A stretch of DNA of 64,000 nucleotides from Acidovorax soli (lineage in GTDB: Bacteria; Pseudomonadota; Gammaproteobacteria; Burkholderiales; Burkholderiaceae_C). Below are positions 46,230-53,700 of this stretch, piece after piece (the first letter of the stretch is position 1; every line of letters starts with the position of its first letter). The notes under the pieces are model-generated. The model saw only the letters and a list, made by a program, of their open reading frames with translations. It was not told the origin of the DNA and did not search any database. The position numbers and the translations under genes were made by a program. The stretch spans positions 372,001-436,000 of the forward strand of contig NZ_JACHLK010000001.1 of assembly GCF_014207955.1 (NCBI RefSeq). The letters run 5' to 3'.

Positions 46230-46880
46230 TTACTGCGCGACGAAGGTCAGCGTGGTGGTGTAGCCGAGCTTGGCGACCTTCTGGCCGGCAATCACCACAT
46301 CGCCCACCGCCGGCGCCTCGTGCGTGCTGACCAGCACGTAGCGGCCCTTGCCGGTGACCGGCACGTCGATGCGGCCGGCGGCGTCGGTCTTGAAGCCCTT
46401 GCTCCACTTGTCGGGCGTGATCACGGTGACGGCCTTGTTCGCCAGGGGCTGGCCCTTGAACAGCAGGGTGAAACTGTTGCCGCCAGCGGCCACGGGCACC
46501 AGTTCGTGGTCCAGCACGGCCTTGGTGTCGGTACGACCGGCGCGCGCATTGAACACGGCGGCCTGGTAGCTGCCGTCCTTGGCCTTCCAGGGCTTCCAGA
46601 CCTGGTCGTTGAACAGGCGCACATCGCCCGCAGCGGCCACGTCGGCCTCGAGGAACTCTTCCTTGGCCGTGAGCTTGGCGGTCTGCTTGCGGTCGCTGGT
46701 GAAGACCTGGGTGGTGGCGGCCAGCTTGGCCACTTCCTCGCCCTTGTCGTGGGCGCTGTCGGCATCGCCCACGTAGACACGCACCGGGCCGGTGGCATCA
46801 CGCTCCAGCCACAGCTGGTGCGCGCTGGCGGAGAGCGCGAGGGTGGACAGGGCCAGGGTGAACAGCGATTTCTTGAACAT
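46230..46880 (-). CDS. DUF4198 periplasmic protein (copy 1)
   Basis: A 216-residue exported protein with signal peptide MFKKSLFTLALSTLALSASA. The mature protein starts HQLWLERDATGPVRVYVGD, the DUF4198 hallmark with an N-terminal His that could bind metal, and contains GGNSFTLLFKGQPLANKAVT and VLVSTHEAPAVGD. AAGGAG just upstream supports the start. Its placement between the PepSY protein and DUF3649/DUF3325 is the common arrangement in siderophore operons. Confidence 0.86.
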   Translation of the reverse strand: MFKKSLFTLALSTLALSASAHQLWLERDATGPVRVYVGDADSAHDKGEEVAKLAATTQVFTSDRKQTAKLTAKEEFLEADVAAAGDVRLFNDQVWKPWKAKDGSYQAAVFNARAGRTDTKAVLDHELVPVAAGGNSFTLLFKGQPLANKAVTVITPDKWSKGFKTDAAGRIDVPVTGKGRYVLVSTHEAPAVGDVVIAGQKVAKLGYTTTLTFVAQ

Positions 46881-46909
46881 GAAGACTCCTTGGGAAAAAT
46901 CGATGGTGC

Positions 46910-48544
46910 TCAGCCGGCAGCGTTGGCCGCCATGAGGGGCGCCTGCGCGGCAGGCGAGCGCATGGCCGCCGCGGCGCGCGCCTTGCGGCGCACCCGGTGC
47001 GCCGCCACGGCAAAGCAGGCGCCCAGGGCCAGCAGGGTCAGGTCGAACCCGGCCAGCACCCAGTCGCCGGCCGGCAGGCTCACGCCCAGGTGGCGGTCGG
47101 TGGTCAGGGCATTGAGCACAGGCAGCAGGGCGAAGGCGGCCGCGGCCAGCCACAGCGACTCGACCCAGGCACGCAGCGGCGTGCGGAACGCGGGGTACAG
47201 CAGCAGCAGGCCCCAGGTGATGAACATCGCGTGCACCTCCCAGTCGCGCCGGCTGGCGAAGTCGGCCGGAATCAGCCGGTTGGCCCAGAAATACGCGGCC
47301 ACCGCCACGGGCAGGCCAGCGATGGTGCCGATGTTCAGGCACTCCACCAGGCGAAAGCCGAACTCGGGCTTCTCGCCGGCCTTGGCACGCTTGTCCTGTT
47401 TGGCCCGGCGCTTGGCGGTCCACAGCACCAGGCCGGTGGCGATCATGGCGCAGCCCAGCAGGCCGCTGGCGAAGTACAGCCAGCGCAGCACCGGCCCCGC
47501 AAAGCGCCCTTCGTGCAGCGCGAGCATCACGTCCTGTGTCTCGCGCGCGGCGCCATCGTCGGCGCGCGGGTCCAGCGGTGCGCCGGTGTGCGCGTCAAAG
47601 CGCAGGCGCTCGCTGCCCGCGATGCGACCGCCCGCCACACGCACCACCAGCACATCGGCGTCGGCAGCCTGGGGCTGCTGCACGCCGACCCGCGCCACCT
47701 GGCCCGCGCCCCACTGCGCCTCGGCCTGGGCGACCAGCGGCGCAAGGGCCGTGATCGGAGCCCCCGGGCCGTCCCCTGCCCCACCCGGTGCGGGACGCTG
47801 CAGCAGGTCGTCATAGAAAGCCTGGGTATTGCCGGCATAGTGGCTGGCCTGGATCCCCGCCGGCATGTACTGGAACAAAAAGAACACCAGCCCGCTGTAG
47901 GTGATCATCACGAAGAACGGCAGCGCCGTCACGCTGATGAGGTTGTGCGCGTCGAGCCACGAGCGCTGGCCCTTGCCCGGGCGGAAAGTGAAGAAGTCGA
48001 CGAAGATCTTCTTGTGCGTGACCACCCCGGTGAGGATGGCCATGAACATCAGCATGGTGCACACGCCCACGAGGCGTATCGTCACGTCGTAGGGCACGTA
48101 GTGCAGCATGTAGTGCATGCGGTACAGCAGGTGGCCGCCGCCGGTCTTGCGCACGGCGGGTTCGGCCGCTGCCTCGCCGGTCACCGGGTCCAGCGCCTTG
48201 CGCACGAAGCGCCCGCGCGCGCCGGGCTTGGCATCGGCTGCCGGCGGCTGGCGCCACGAGACCGACAGGTTGTTGCTGCCACGCTGGCCGGGCAGTTGCA
48301 CCGACCAGTCCTGCGCACCCTGCGCGTTGGCTTGCAGATAGGCCTGGGCCAGTGCCACGGCCTGTTCGGGCGCCACCTGCGCGGTGTCACCAGCGAGCGG
48401 CAGCTCAGGCCGCATCCAGCGGTCGATCTCGTAGGCGAAGTAGCCGGCCGTACCCGTGACGAACACGAAGAACAGCACCCAGCCCACGACCAGCCCGGTC
48501 CAGGTGTGCAGCCAGGCCATGCACTGGCGAAAGCCCTCTTTCAT
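46910..48544 (-). CDS. PepSY-associated membrane protein (siderophore-reductase-like)
   Basis: A 544-residue inner-membrane protein of the PepSY_TM family. The N-terminal helix is in WLHTWTGLVVGWVLFFVFVT, then a periplasmic PepSY-containing domain, FHTHRK-type loops (here MHYMLHYVPYDVTIRLVG) and HNLISVTALPFFVMITYSGL, with several His residues suited to haem or metal binding. C-terminal helices follow, ending in a short Ala-rich tail. Relatives such as FpvG/FoxB-type proteins reduce ferric siderophores in the periplasm, a plausible role here. It starts eight bases after the receptor stop. Confidence 0.87.
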   Translation of the reverse strand: MKEGFRQCMAWLHTWTGLVVGWVLFFVFVTGTAGYFAYEIDRWMRPELPLAGDTAQVAPEQAVALAQAYLQANAQGAQDWSVQLPGQRGSNNLSVSWRQPPAADAKPGARGRFVRKALDPVTGEAAAEPAVRKTGGGHLLYRMHYMLHYVPYDVTIRLVGVCTMLMFMAILTGVVTHKKIFVDFFTFRPGKGQRSWLDAHNLISVTALPFFVMITYSGLVFFLFQYMPAGIQASHYAGNTQAFYDDLLQRPAPGGAGDGPGAPITALAPLVAQAEAQWGAGQVARVGVQQPQAADADVLVVRVAGGRIAGSERLRFDAHTGAPLDPRADDGAARETQDVMLALHEGRFAGPVLRWLYFASGLLGCAMIATGLVLWTAKRRAKQDKRAKAGEKPEFGFRLVECLNIGTIAGLPVAVAAYFWANRLIPADFASRRDWEVHAMFITWGLLLLYPAFRTPLRAWVESLWLAAAAFALLPVLNALTTDRHLGVSLPAGDWVLAGFDLTLLALGACFAVAAHRVRRKARAAAAMRSPAAQAPLMAANAAG

Positions 48545-48551
48545 GGCGCGC

Positions 48552-51002
48552 TCAGAACCGCACGTCCAGCCCCACGCGCAGATGGCGCGGAGTGCCGTAG
48601 TAGGAGTTGCCGACGGTGTTGTAGTACACCTTGTCGAGCAGGTTGCCGATGTTGGCGGTCACGGCCACGGTGTCGGTCACCGCGTAGCGCGCCATCAGGT
48701 CCACCACGGCATAGGCCGGCTGGGTGAAGCGCGTGCGCGCGGCGCCCTGGTTGTCGAGGTAGATGGCGTTCTGCCAGCGCACGCCGCCGCCCACCGTCAG
48801 GCCCTTGCCGATGCCGGCGATGCGGTAGCTGGTGAAGAGCTTGAGGGTGTTCTGCGGCACGTCGGTGTTCAGGCGGGCACGCAGGCGGTCGCGCGTCATG
48901 TTGCGCGAAAAGCCTGCGGACACCTGCCAGCCCGGCTGCACCTCGCCCGACACTTCCATCTCGAAGCCGCGCGTGCTGGTGCCCGAGACGGCCTGGTAGG
49001 CCTGGCTGCCATCGGGTGCGAAGACATTGGGAATGGCGATGCCCAGGTTGTCCTGGCGCGCCTTGTAGACCGCGGCCGAGGCGTTGAGCCGGTCGTTCAG
49101 GAAGGCGCCCTTGATGCCCAGCTCGAAGCTGTCACCGGTCTGCGGGTCCATGTAGTCGCCATTGGCCAGGCGCAGGTTCTGCGGCGTGAAGATGCTGGTG
49201 TAGCTCGCGTAGGCCGACCAGTTGCGGTCGATGTCGTAGACGGCGCCCAGGTAGGGAATCACCTCGCCGGTTTCGCCGCGGTCGGTGATGGTGGTGGCGC
49301 CCGTGGAGTAGCGCGTGCTGGTCTGGTAGCGGCTCCAGTCGACCACGCGCGCGCCGGCCAGCAGGGCCAGGGCATCGGTGGGCTTCAGGCGCAGGGTGGC
49401 ATAGGCACTGTTCAGGCGCTCGTCCGAGGTGGCGCGGCCGATGCTCGGGTTGTTGGGTTCGGCGGGCGAGGTGCCGTCCCAGGTGTAGATGTTGGCGATG
49501 GCGCTGCTCCAGCCCGCATGCGTCCAGTTGGTGTAGTTGGGTGCGCGGTAGCTGGTGCGCGAGAGCTGCGCGCCGAAGGCGATGTCGTGCTTGCGGCCCA
49601 GCAGGTCGAAGCGGCCCGTGGTTTGCAGGTCCAGGCTGTCCTGGCGCGGCTTGGCGGTCCAGCGGCCGGCCCAGATCGTGACGCCCGCACCCGTCTCGCG
49701 CACGGGCGCACCGCCGCTGGCGTAGCCGATCAGTTCGTCATAAAAGCTGGTGGTGCGCGTGGCCGTGGCCTTGAGCTTCCAGTCGTCGCTCACGCGGTGC
49801 TCCAGCGCGGCGAACACCGAGGTGTAGTGGCGCTGCGAGTACGCCCAGGGTGGCGCGGCCGAGGCGGAGCGGGCCCAGGCAGTGCGGGTGCCGTCCGCAT
49901 AGAAGGCCGGCAGGCCGCCGCGCGCATGGCCCGTGGCGTCGTGGTGCTGCACCGAGGCACCGGCAAAGAGCTGCGTGTCGGGCGTGAGGTCGGCCTCGAC
50001 CACGCCGTAGAGCAGCTTCTTGCGCTCCTTGAGGCGGTCGATGTAGGAGTCGTTGTCCTGCGCCGCGGCCACCAGGCGGCCGCGCACGCTGCCCGAGGCA
50101 TTGAGTGGCGAGGAGAGGTCCACCTCGGCGCGCGCATGGTTCCACGAGCCGGCTTCGGCGCGCACATGGCCCTGGAAGTCGGCCGTGGGGCGCTTCCTGA
50201 TCAGGTTGATGGCCGCGCCCGGCGTGCCCACGCCGTTCATCAGGCCCGAGGCGCCGCGCACCACTTCCACGCGGTCGAACATGGCCATGTCGTTGGTCTG
50301 GAAGATGCTGGAGTAGTTCGAGTCCGTCTGGCGCACGCCATCGACCATGTAGGTGTTGACGGTGAAGCCGCGCGAGTAGATGGGCGAGCTGTCCGAGCCC
50401 TGGTTGCCGCCCTGCCGGAGCACCAGCCCCGGGGTCTGGGCCACCACCTCGGGCAGCTGGGTCAGGCCCTGGTCTTCCATGCGCTGGCGCGTGATCACGC
50501 TGACGGACTGCGGCGTCTCGCGCAGCGACAGGCCCAGCGGCGTGGCCGTGCCGGCCTGGCGCGTGGTGTAGGAGCCGGTGTTTTCGGTCAGGCCGCTGCG
50601 CTCGCCCGCGGCGGTCACGCGCACTTCGGACAAGGTGGTGCTGCCGGCGGGCGCCGTGCCCGCGGCCGGCACCGGGATGCGCTGCACGGTGACGACCGTG
50701 CCCTCGATCACGGCCACCAGGCCGCTGCCGGCCAGCAGGCGGTCGAGCGCCTCGCGCGGCGTGAGCAAACCTGCGACAGCCGGCGCGGTGCGGCCCGCCA
50801 CCAGGGACGGCTGCACGATCAGCTCCAGCCGGGTCTGGCGCGCCAGGTCGTTGAGTGCCTGGGCCAGCGGCTGCGAGGCAATGCTCAGCTGCACGGCGGC
50901 CTGACCCGCCGGGGCGGGTTGGGCGTGGACGGCCAGGGGGACGGAGAAGGCCAGCACGGCGGCAAGGGCGAGCGGTGCGGGTCGGAATCGGTGGCGGCGC
51001 AT
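48552..51002 (-). CDS. TonB-dependent siderophore receptor with STN signalling domain
   Basis: An 816-residue outer-membrane receptor. A signal peptide ending VHA is followed by a secretin/TonB short N-terminal (STN) domain (VQLSIASQPLAQALNDLARQ...LLTPREALDRLLAG), then the plug (RETPQSVSVITRQRMEDQGL, YMVDGVRQTDSN, DRVEVVRGASGLMNGVGTPG) and a beta-barrel ending in LRVGLDVRF with the usual C-terminal Phe. The STN domain signals to FecR, so expression is likely induced by its own ligand. ATG at 51002 was preferred over TTG two codons upstream. Ligand not predictable. Confidence 0.95.
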   Translation of the reverse strand: MRRHRFRPAPLALAAVLAFSVPLAVHAQPAPAGQAAVQLSIASQPLAQALNDLARQTRLELIVQPSLVAGRTAPAVAGLLTPREALDRLLAGSGLVAVIEGTVVTVQRIPVPAAGTAPAGSTTLSEVRVTAAGERSGLTENTGSYTTRQAGTATPLGLSLRETPQSVSVITRQRMEDQGLTQLPEVVAQTPGLVLRQGGNQGSDSSPIYSRGFTVNTYMVDGVRQTDSNYSSIFQTNDMAMFDRVEVVRGASGLMNGVGTPGAAINLIRKRPTADFQGHVRAEAGSWNHARAEVDLSSPLNASGSVRGRLVAAAQDNDSYIDRLKERKKLLYGVVEADLTPDTQLFAGASVQHHDATGHARGGLPAFYADGTRTAWARSASAAPPWAYSQRHYTSVFAALEHRVSDDWKLKATATRTTSFYDELIGYASGGAPVRETGAGVTIWAGRWTAKPRQDSLDLQTTGRFDLLGRKHDIAFGAQLSRTSYRAPNYTNWTHAGWSSAIANIYTWDGTSPAEPNNPSIGRATSDERLNSAYATLRLKPTDALALLAGARVVDWSRYQTSTRYSTGATTITDRGETGEVIPYLGAVYDIDRNWSAYASYTSIFTPQNLRLANGDYMDPQTGDSFELGIKGAFLNDRLNASAAVYKARQDNLGIAIPNVFAPDGSQAYQAVSGTSTRGFEMEVSGEVQPGWQVSAGFSRNMTRDRLRARLNTDVPQNTLKLFTSYRIAGIGKGLTVGGGVRWQNAIYLDNQGAARTRFTQPAYAVVDLMARYAVTDTVAVTANIGNLLDKVYYNTVGNSYYGTPRHLRVGLDVRF

Positions 51003-51119
51003 GGGCAAGGTTTCCCCGGATGTTGGAGTTTGAATAAGACGCTTTCTCAGGTAGACGCACCACCGCCCCGCGACCCTAGGTCGCGGGGCGAAATTTTTTC
51101 AGGGGCTGGCGCCGTGGGA
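51003..51119 (-). other. Gap between fecR and receptor gene with strong hairpin
   Basis: The 117-base gap contains the inverted repeat GCCCCGCGACC/GGTCGCGGGGC (about 51065-51089) with a short loop. T residues lie only on the plus-strand side, so on the coding strand it is not a classic terminator. CGTCTT at 51041-51036, 34 bases before the ATG, is reminiscent of -10 elements of iron-starvation ECF sigma factors, but no matching -35 was found. Confidence 0.45.
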
Positions 51120-52187
51120 TCAGGGTGCCGCGACGATTTCGGTCACGGCTGCCGCGCCCGGCTCGGCGGGCTCTTGCATGCGCACCGGCAGCACCCGGGG
51201 CAGCACGCGCACGAAGTTGTCGAGCCGGCGCGGGTCGAAGGTGCCGGTCAGGCGCAGCGCGGCCACCGCGGGGTCGCGCACCGTGAGGCGCGTGGGCCCG
51301 TAGCGGCCGAATTCGGCCAGGGCCTGGGCCAGGGGCGTGTTGTCGAAGCTCACGCGGCTCTCGCGCCAGGGCGCGATGCCCGAGGCCGGCACGGCCGCCA
51401 CCGGGCCAAGCTGGCCCGTGGCATCGCTGGCGATCTGCTGGCCTGCGCTCAGTTCCACCACCGCACCAGGGGCTGGCCCATCGGCCCGGGCCACGCGCAC
51501 GCGCCCTTCCTCCACGGCCACGCGCACCCCCTCCTCGCCGGGGATGCCCGGGGTATTGCGCACCGAAAAGCGTGTGCCCACCACGGTGATGCGCAGCGGT
51601 CCGGCCAGCACGTCGAAGGGGCGTGCGGCGTCGCCCTGCACACGGAACACGGCCTGGCCCTCGGGCAACCGCACCTCGCGGCGCTGGCGGAACAGGGCCA
51701 CATCGATGGCGGTGGCGGTATCCAGGCGCAGGTGGCTGCCGTCGGGCAGTTGCACATCCACCTGCTCGCCGGTGCGCGTGGCGATGTGCTTTTCGAACAC
51801 GGGCTGCTGTTGCCAGTGCTGCCAGGCCAGCAGGCCGCCCGCGGCGACCACGGCCACCGAGGCCACCATGGTGGCGCTGCCCGCCCAACTCCCGGCCAGC
51901 CAGCCGCGTACCGGCCTGGGGGCGGTGGCGCGCTCGCGCGCCAGGTCCTGCGCCAGATGGGCGCGCAGTTGCGCCACGCCCTCCTCCGGCAAGGCATCAA
52001 GCTGCTGCCAGTCGGCCTGCCAGCGCGCATAGGCCTGCGCATGGGTGGGGTCCTGCGCCTGCCAGGCCACGAATTCGCCCTGCTCCTGCACGCTGAGCCC
52101 CCCACGGGCGCGCACAAACCAGCCGAGCGCTTCGCGCTCGGCATCGGCGGGTACGGCTCCCGGGGTGGGCGTGTCGGTGGTGGACAT
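51120..52187 (-). CDS. FecR-family anti-sigma/sigma regulator
   Basis: A 355-residue inner-membrane regulator. The cytoplasmic N-terminal DUF4880 segment includes REALGWFVRARGGLSVQEQG and FVAWQAQDPTHAQAYARWQA. A single helix lies near residues 105-122 (SATMVASVAVVAAGGLLAW). The periplasmic FecR domain has TRTGEQVDVQLPDGSHLRLD and FDVLAGPLRITVVGTRFSVR, and the C-terminus (VSFDNTPLAQALAEFGRYGP) receives the signal from the receptor's STN domain. It follows the sigma gene by 70 bases. Confidence 0.93.
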   Translation of the reverse strand: MSTTDTPTPGAVPADAEREALGWFVRARGGLSVQEQGEFVAWQAQDPTHAQAYARWQADWQQLDALPEEGVAQLRAHLAQDLARERATAPRPVRGWLAGSWAGSATMVASVAVVAAGGLLAWQHWQQQPVFEKHIATRTGEQVDVQLPDGSHLRLDTATAIDVALFRQRREVRLPEGQAVFRVQGDAARPFDVLAGPLRITVVGTRFSVRNTPGIPGEEGVRVAVEEGRVRVARADGPAPGAVVELSAGQQIASDATGQLGPVAAVPASGIAPWRESRVSFDNTPLAQALAEFGRYGPTRLTVRDPAVAALRLTGTFDPRRLDNFVRVLPRVLPVRMQEPAEPGAAAVTEIVAAP

Positions 52188-52257
52188 GGCAGGTGGTTCG
52201 GGCCTTATGGATGTAGACGCACGGGCCGGACAAAACCCCGTGTCCGTGGCGCGCGCT

Positions 52258-52812
52258 TCACGGCGCAGCCTCCCCCTCCAGCGCCTGTCGGCATTGCCGG
52301 CAGGCCTGCATGGCGCGCTGGATGTGCTGCTCCACCATCTTGCGCGAAATGCCCATCTGCGCGGCCACCTCGGCATGCGAGAGGCCGTCGAACTTGTGCA
52401 GGATGAAGGCCTGGCGGCAGCGCAGCGGCAAGGCGTCGATGGTGGCCAGCAGCGCCGCCATGCCCTGGGACGAGGCGGCCAGCGCTTCGGGCCCCAGGGC
52501 GGCGGGCGCTGCCAGTTCGGCCACGTCGGGCAAGGGCGCCTCTTCGCTGGCGCCGCCAGGCACGGGTTCGCGCACGCTGCTGCGCCGGTGCTGGTCCACC
52601 AGCAGGTTGCGCACCGTGCGGTACAGCAGGGCCCGGGGCTGCGCGATCGCCTGGCCTGAGCGCTGCAGGGTGAGCACGCGCGCATAGGCTTCGTGCACCA
52701 GGTCGGCCGCATTGTCGCGGCCGCGCGCGGTGCGGGCGAAGTAGTTCAGCAGTTCCTGGTAGTAGCGGGCCAGCACGGCGTCGACGGGAGCGGTGGGTGG
52801 CACAGCCCCCAC
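52258..52812 (-). CDS. ECF sigma factor, FecI-like (iron starvation)
   Basis: A 184-residue extracytoplasmic-function sigma factor. Region 2 is VDAVLARYYQELLNYFARTA with RDNAADLVHEAYARVLTLQR and ALLYRTVRNLLVDQHRR; region 4 is IDALPLRCRQAFILHKFDGL and SHAEVAAQMGISRKMVEQHI. The C-terminus has a Cys pair (ACRQCRQ). The GTG at 52812 is the first in-frame start but lies only about 17 bases after the predicted transcription start and lacks a Shine-Dalgarno; a GTG three codons later is an alternative. It heads the series with FecR and the receptor. Confidence 0.9.
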   Translation of the reverse strand: MGAVPPTAPVDAVLARYYQELLNYFARTARGRDNAADLVHEAYARVLTLQRSGQAIAQPRALLYRTVRNLLVDQHRRSSVREPVPGGASEEAPLPDVAELAAPAALGPEALAASSQGMAALLATIDALPLRCRQAFILHKFDGLSHAEVAAQMGISRKMVEQHIQRAMQACRQCRQALEGEAAP

Positions 52813-52815
52813 ATC

Positions 52816-52841
52816 AAATGCGAATTATTCTCAATATTGTA
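52816..52841 (-). promoter_or_regulatory. Fur-box-like operator over the sigma-factor promoter
   Basis: On the coding strand TACAAT (52841-52836) is a good -10 element. Immediately after it, TTGAGAATAATTCGCAT (part of 52835-52816) resembles Fur boxes before iron-regulated ECF sigma genes (TGAGAATNATTNNCAT-like). Iron-loaded Fur bound there would cover the transcription start, giving iron repression of the whole receptor system. The -35 region is weak. Confidence 0.7.
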
Positions 52842-52981
52842 GGGGATGGCCTCGCGTCGGCCGGCACGGGAGCCCCTGCCCGGTGAGCGCCTTTCTGCGC
52901 CGCCCATGGCCCCCGGCCGTGCAGGCCATGCGCGCTTCACGTATGGTGGCGGCTGGACCGCACGAACCACCGCCCTTCCCC

Positions 52982-53614
52982 ATGGCCACACCCGACCCCA
53001 CCTCCATCCACAGCTACCAGCCGCGCAACGGCCATGGCCTGCCGCACGATCCGTTCAACGCCATCGTCGGGCCGCGCCCCATCGGCTGGATCTCGACCCA
53101 GAGCGCCGCAGGCGCGCTGAACCTGGCGCCCTACAGCTTCTTCAACGCCTTCAACTACGTGCCACCCATCGTGGGCTTTGCGAGCATCGGCTACAAGGAC
53201 ACGGTGCGCAATGTCGAGGCAACCGGCGAGTTCGTCTGGAACCTGGCCACGCGCAGCCTGGCCGAAGCCATGAACCAGAGCTGTGCGGCCGTGCCGCCGG
53301 AGGTGAACGAGTTCGAACTGGCCGGCCTCACCCCACTGGCCAGCACCCAGGTGGCGCCGCCGCGTGTGGCCGAGAGCCCCGTCAGCTTCGAATGCCGGCG
53401 CACCCAGATCCTGCAGCTGCAAGGGGTGGACGGCGTGCAGGTACCGACCTGGCTGGTGCTGGGCGAGGTGGTGGCCATCCACATCGACAAGGCGCTGCTC
53501 AAGGACGGCATCTACGATACGGCGGCCGCTGGCCACATCCTGCGCGCCGGAGGACCGGCGGACTATTTCACGGTCGGCCCCGAGCAACTCTTCAAGATGT
53601 ACAGGCCGAGGTAG
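52982..53614 (+). CDS. Flavin reductase-like domain protein
   Basis: A 210-residue protein of the flavin reductase/FMN-binding split-barrel family (DIM6/NTAB-like). Conserved features are FNAIVGPRPIGWISTQSAAG, NLAPYSFFNAFNYVPPIVGF and KDTVRNVEATGEFVWNLATR, giving the FMN-phosphate binding pattern. It would reduce flavin with NAD(P)H or bind FMN. Start at 52982 leaves 169 bases to the divergent sigma gene. A link with iron is possible because reduced flavin can reduce ferric siderophores, but this is inference. Confidence 0.88.
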   Translation: MATPDPTSIHSYQPRNGHGLPHDPFNAIVGPRPIGWISTQSAAGALNLAPYSFFNAFNYVPPIVGFASIGYKDTVRNVEATGEFVWNLATRSLAEAMNQSCAAVPPEVNEFELAGLTPLASTQVAPPRVAESPVSFECRRTQILQLQGVDGVQVPTWLVLGEVVAIHIDKALLKDGIYDTAAAGHILRAGGPADYFTVGPEQLFKMYRPR

Positions 53615-53700
53615 CGCCGGGTTGCGGGCGGTTACAACTGCGCGCGCCGCGCTGTAACAAGGCGTGGCAGCATCCTGGCGAGTACCCAGGAGACCCCACC

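Noticed and set aside
48456..52406. 1,300-codon plus-strand frame opposite the receptor, fecR and sigma genes
   Set aside because: Low-complexity His/Gly/Val-rich translation with no motifs, antisense to three genes with clear domains.
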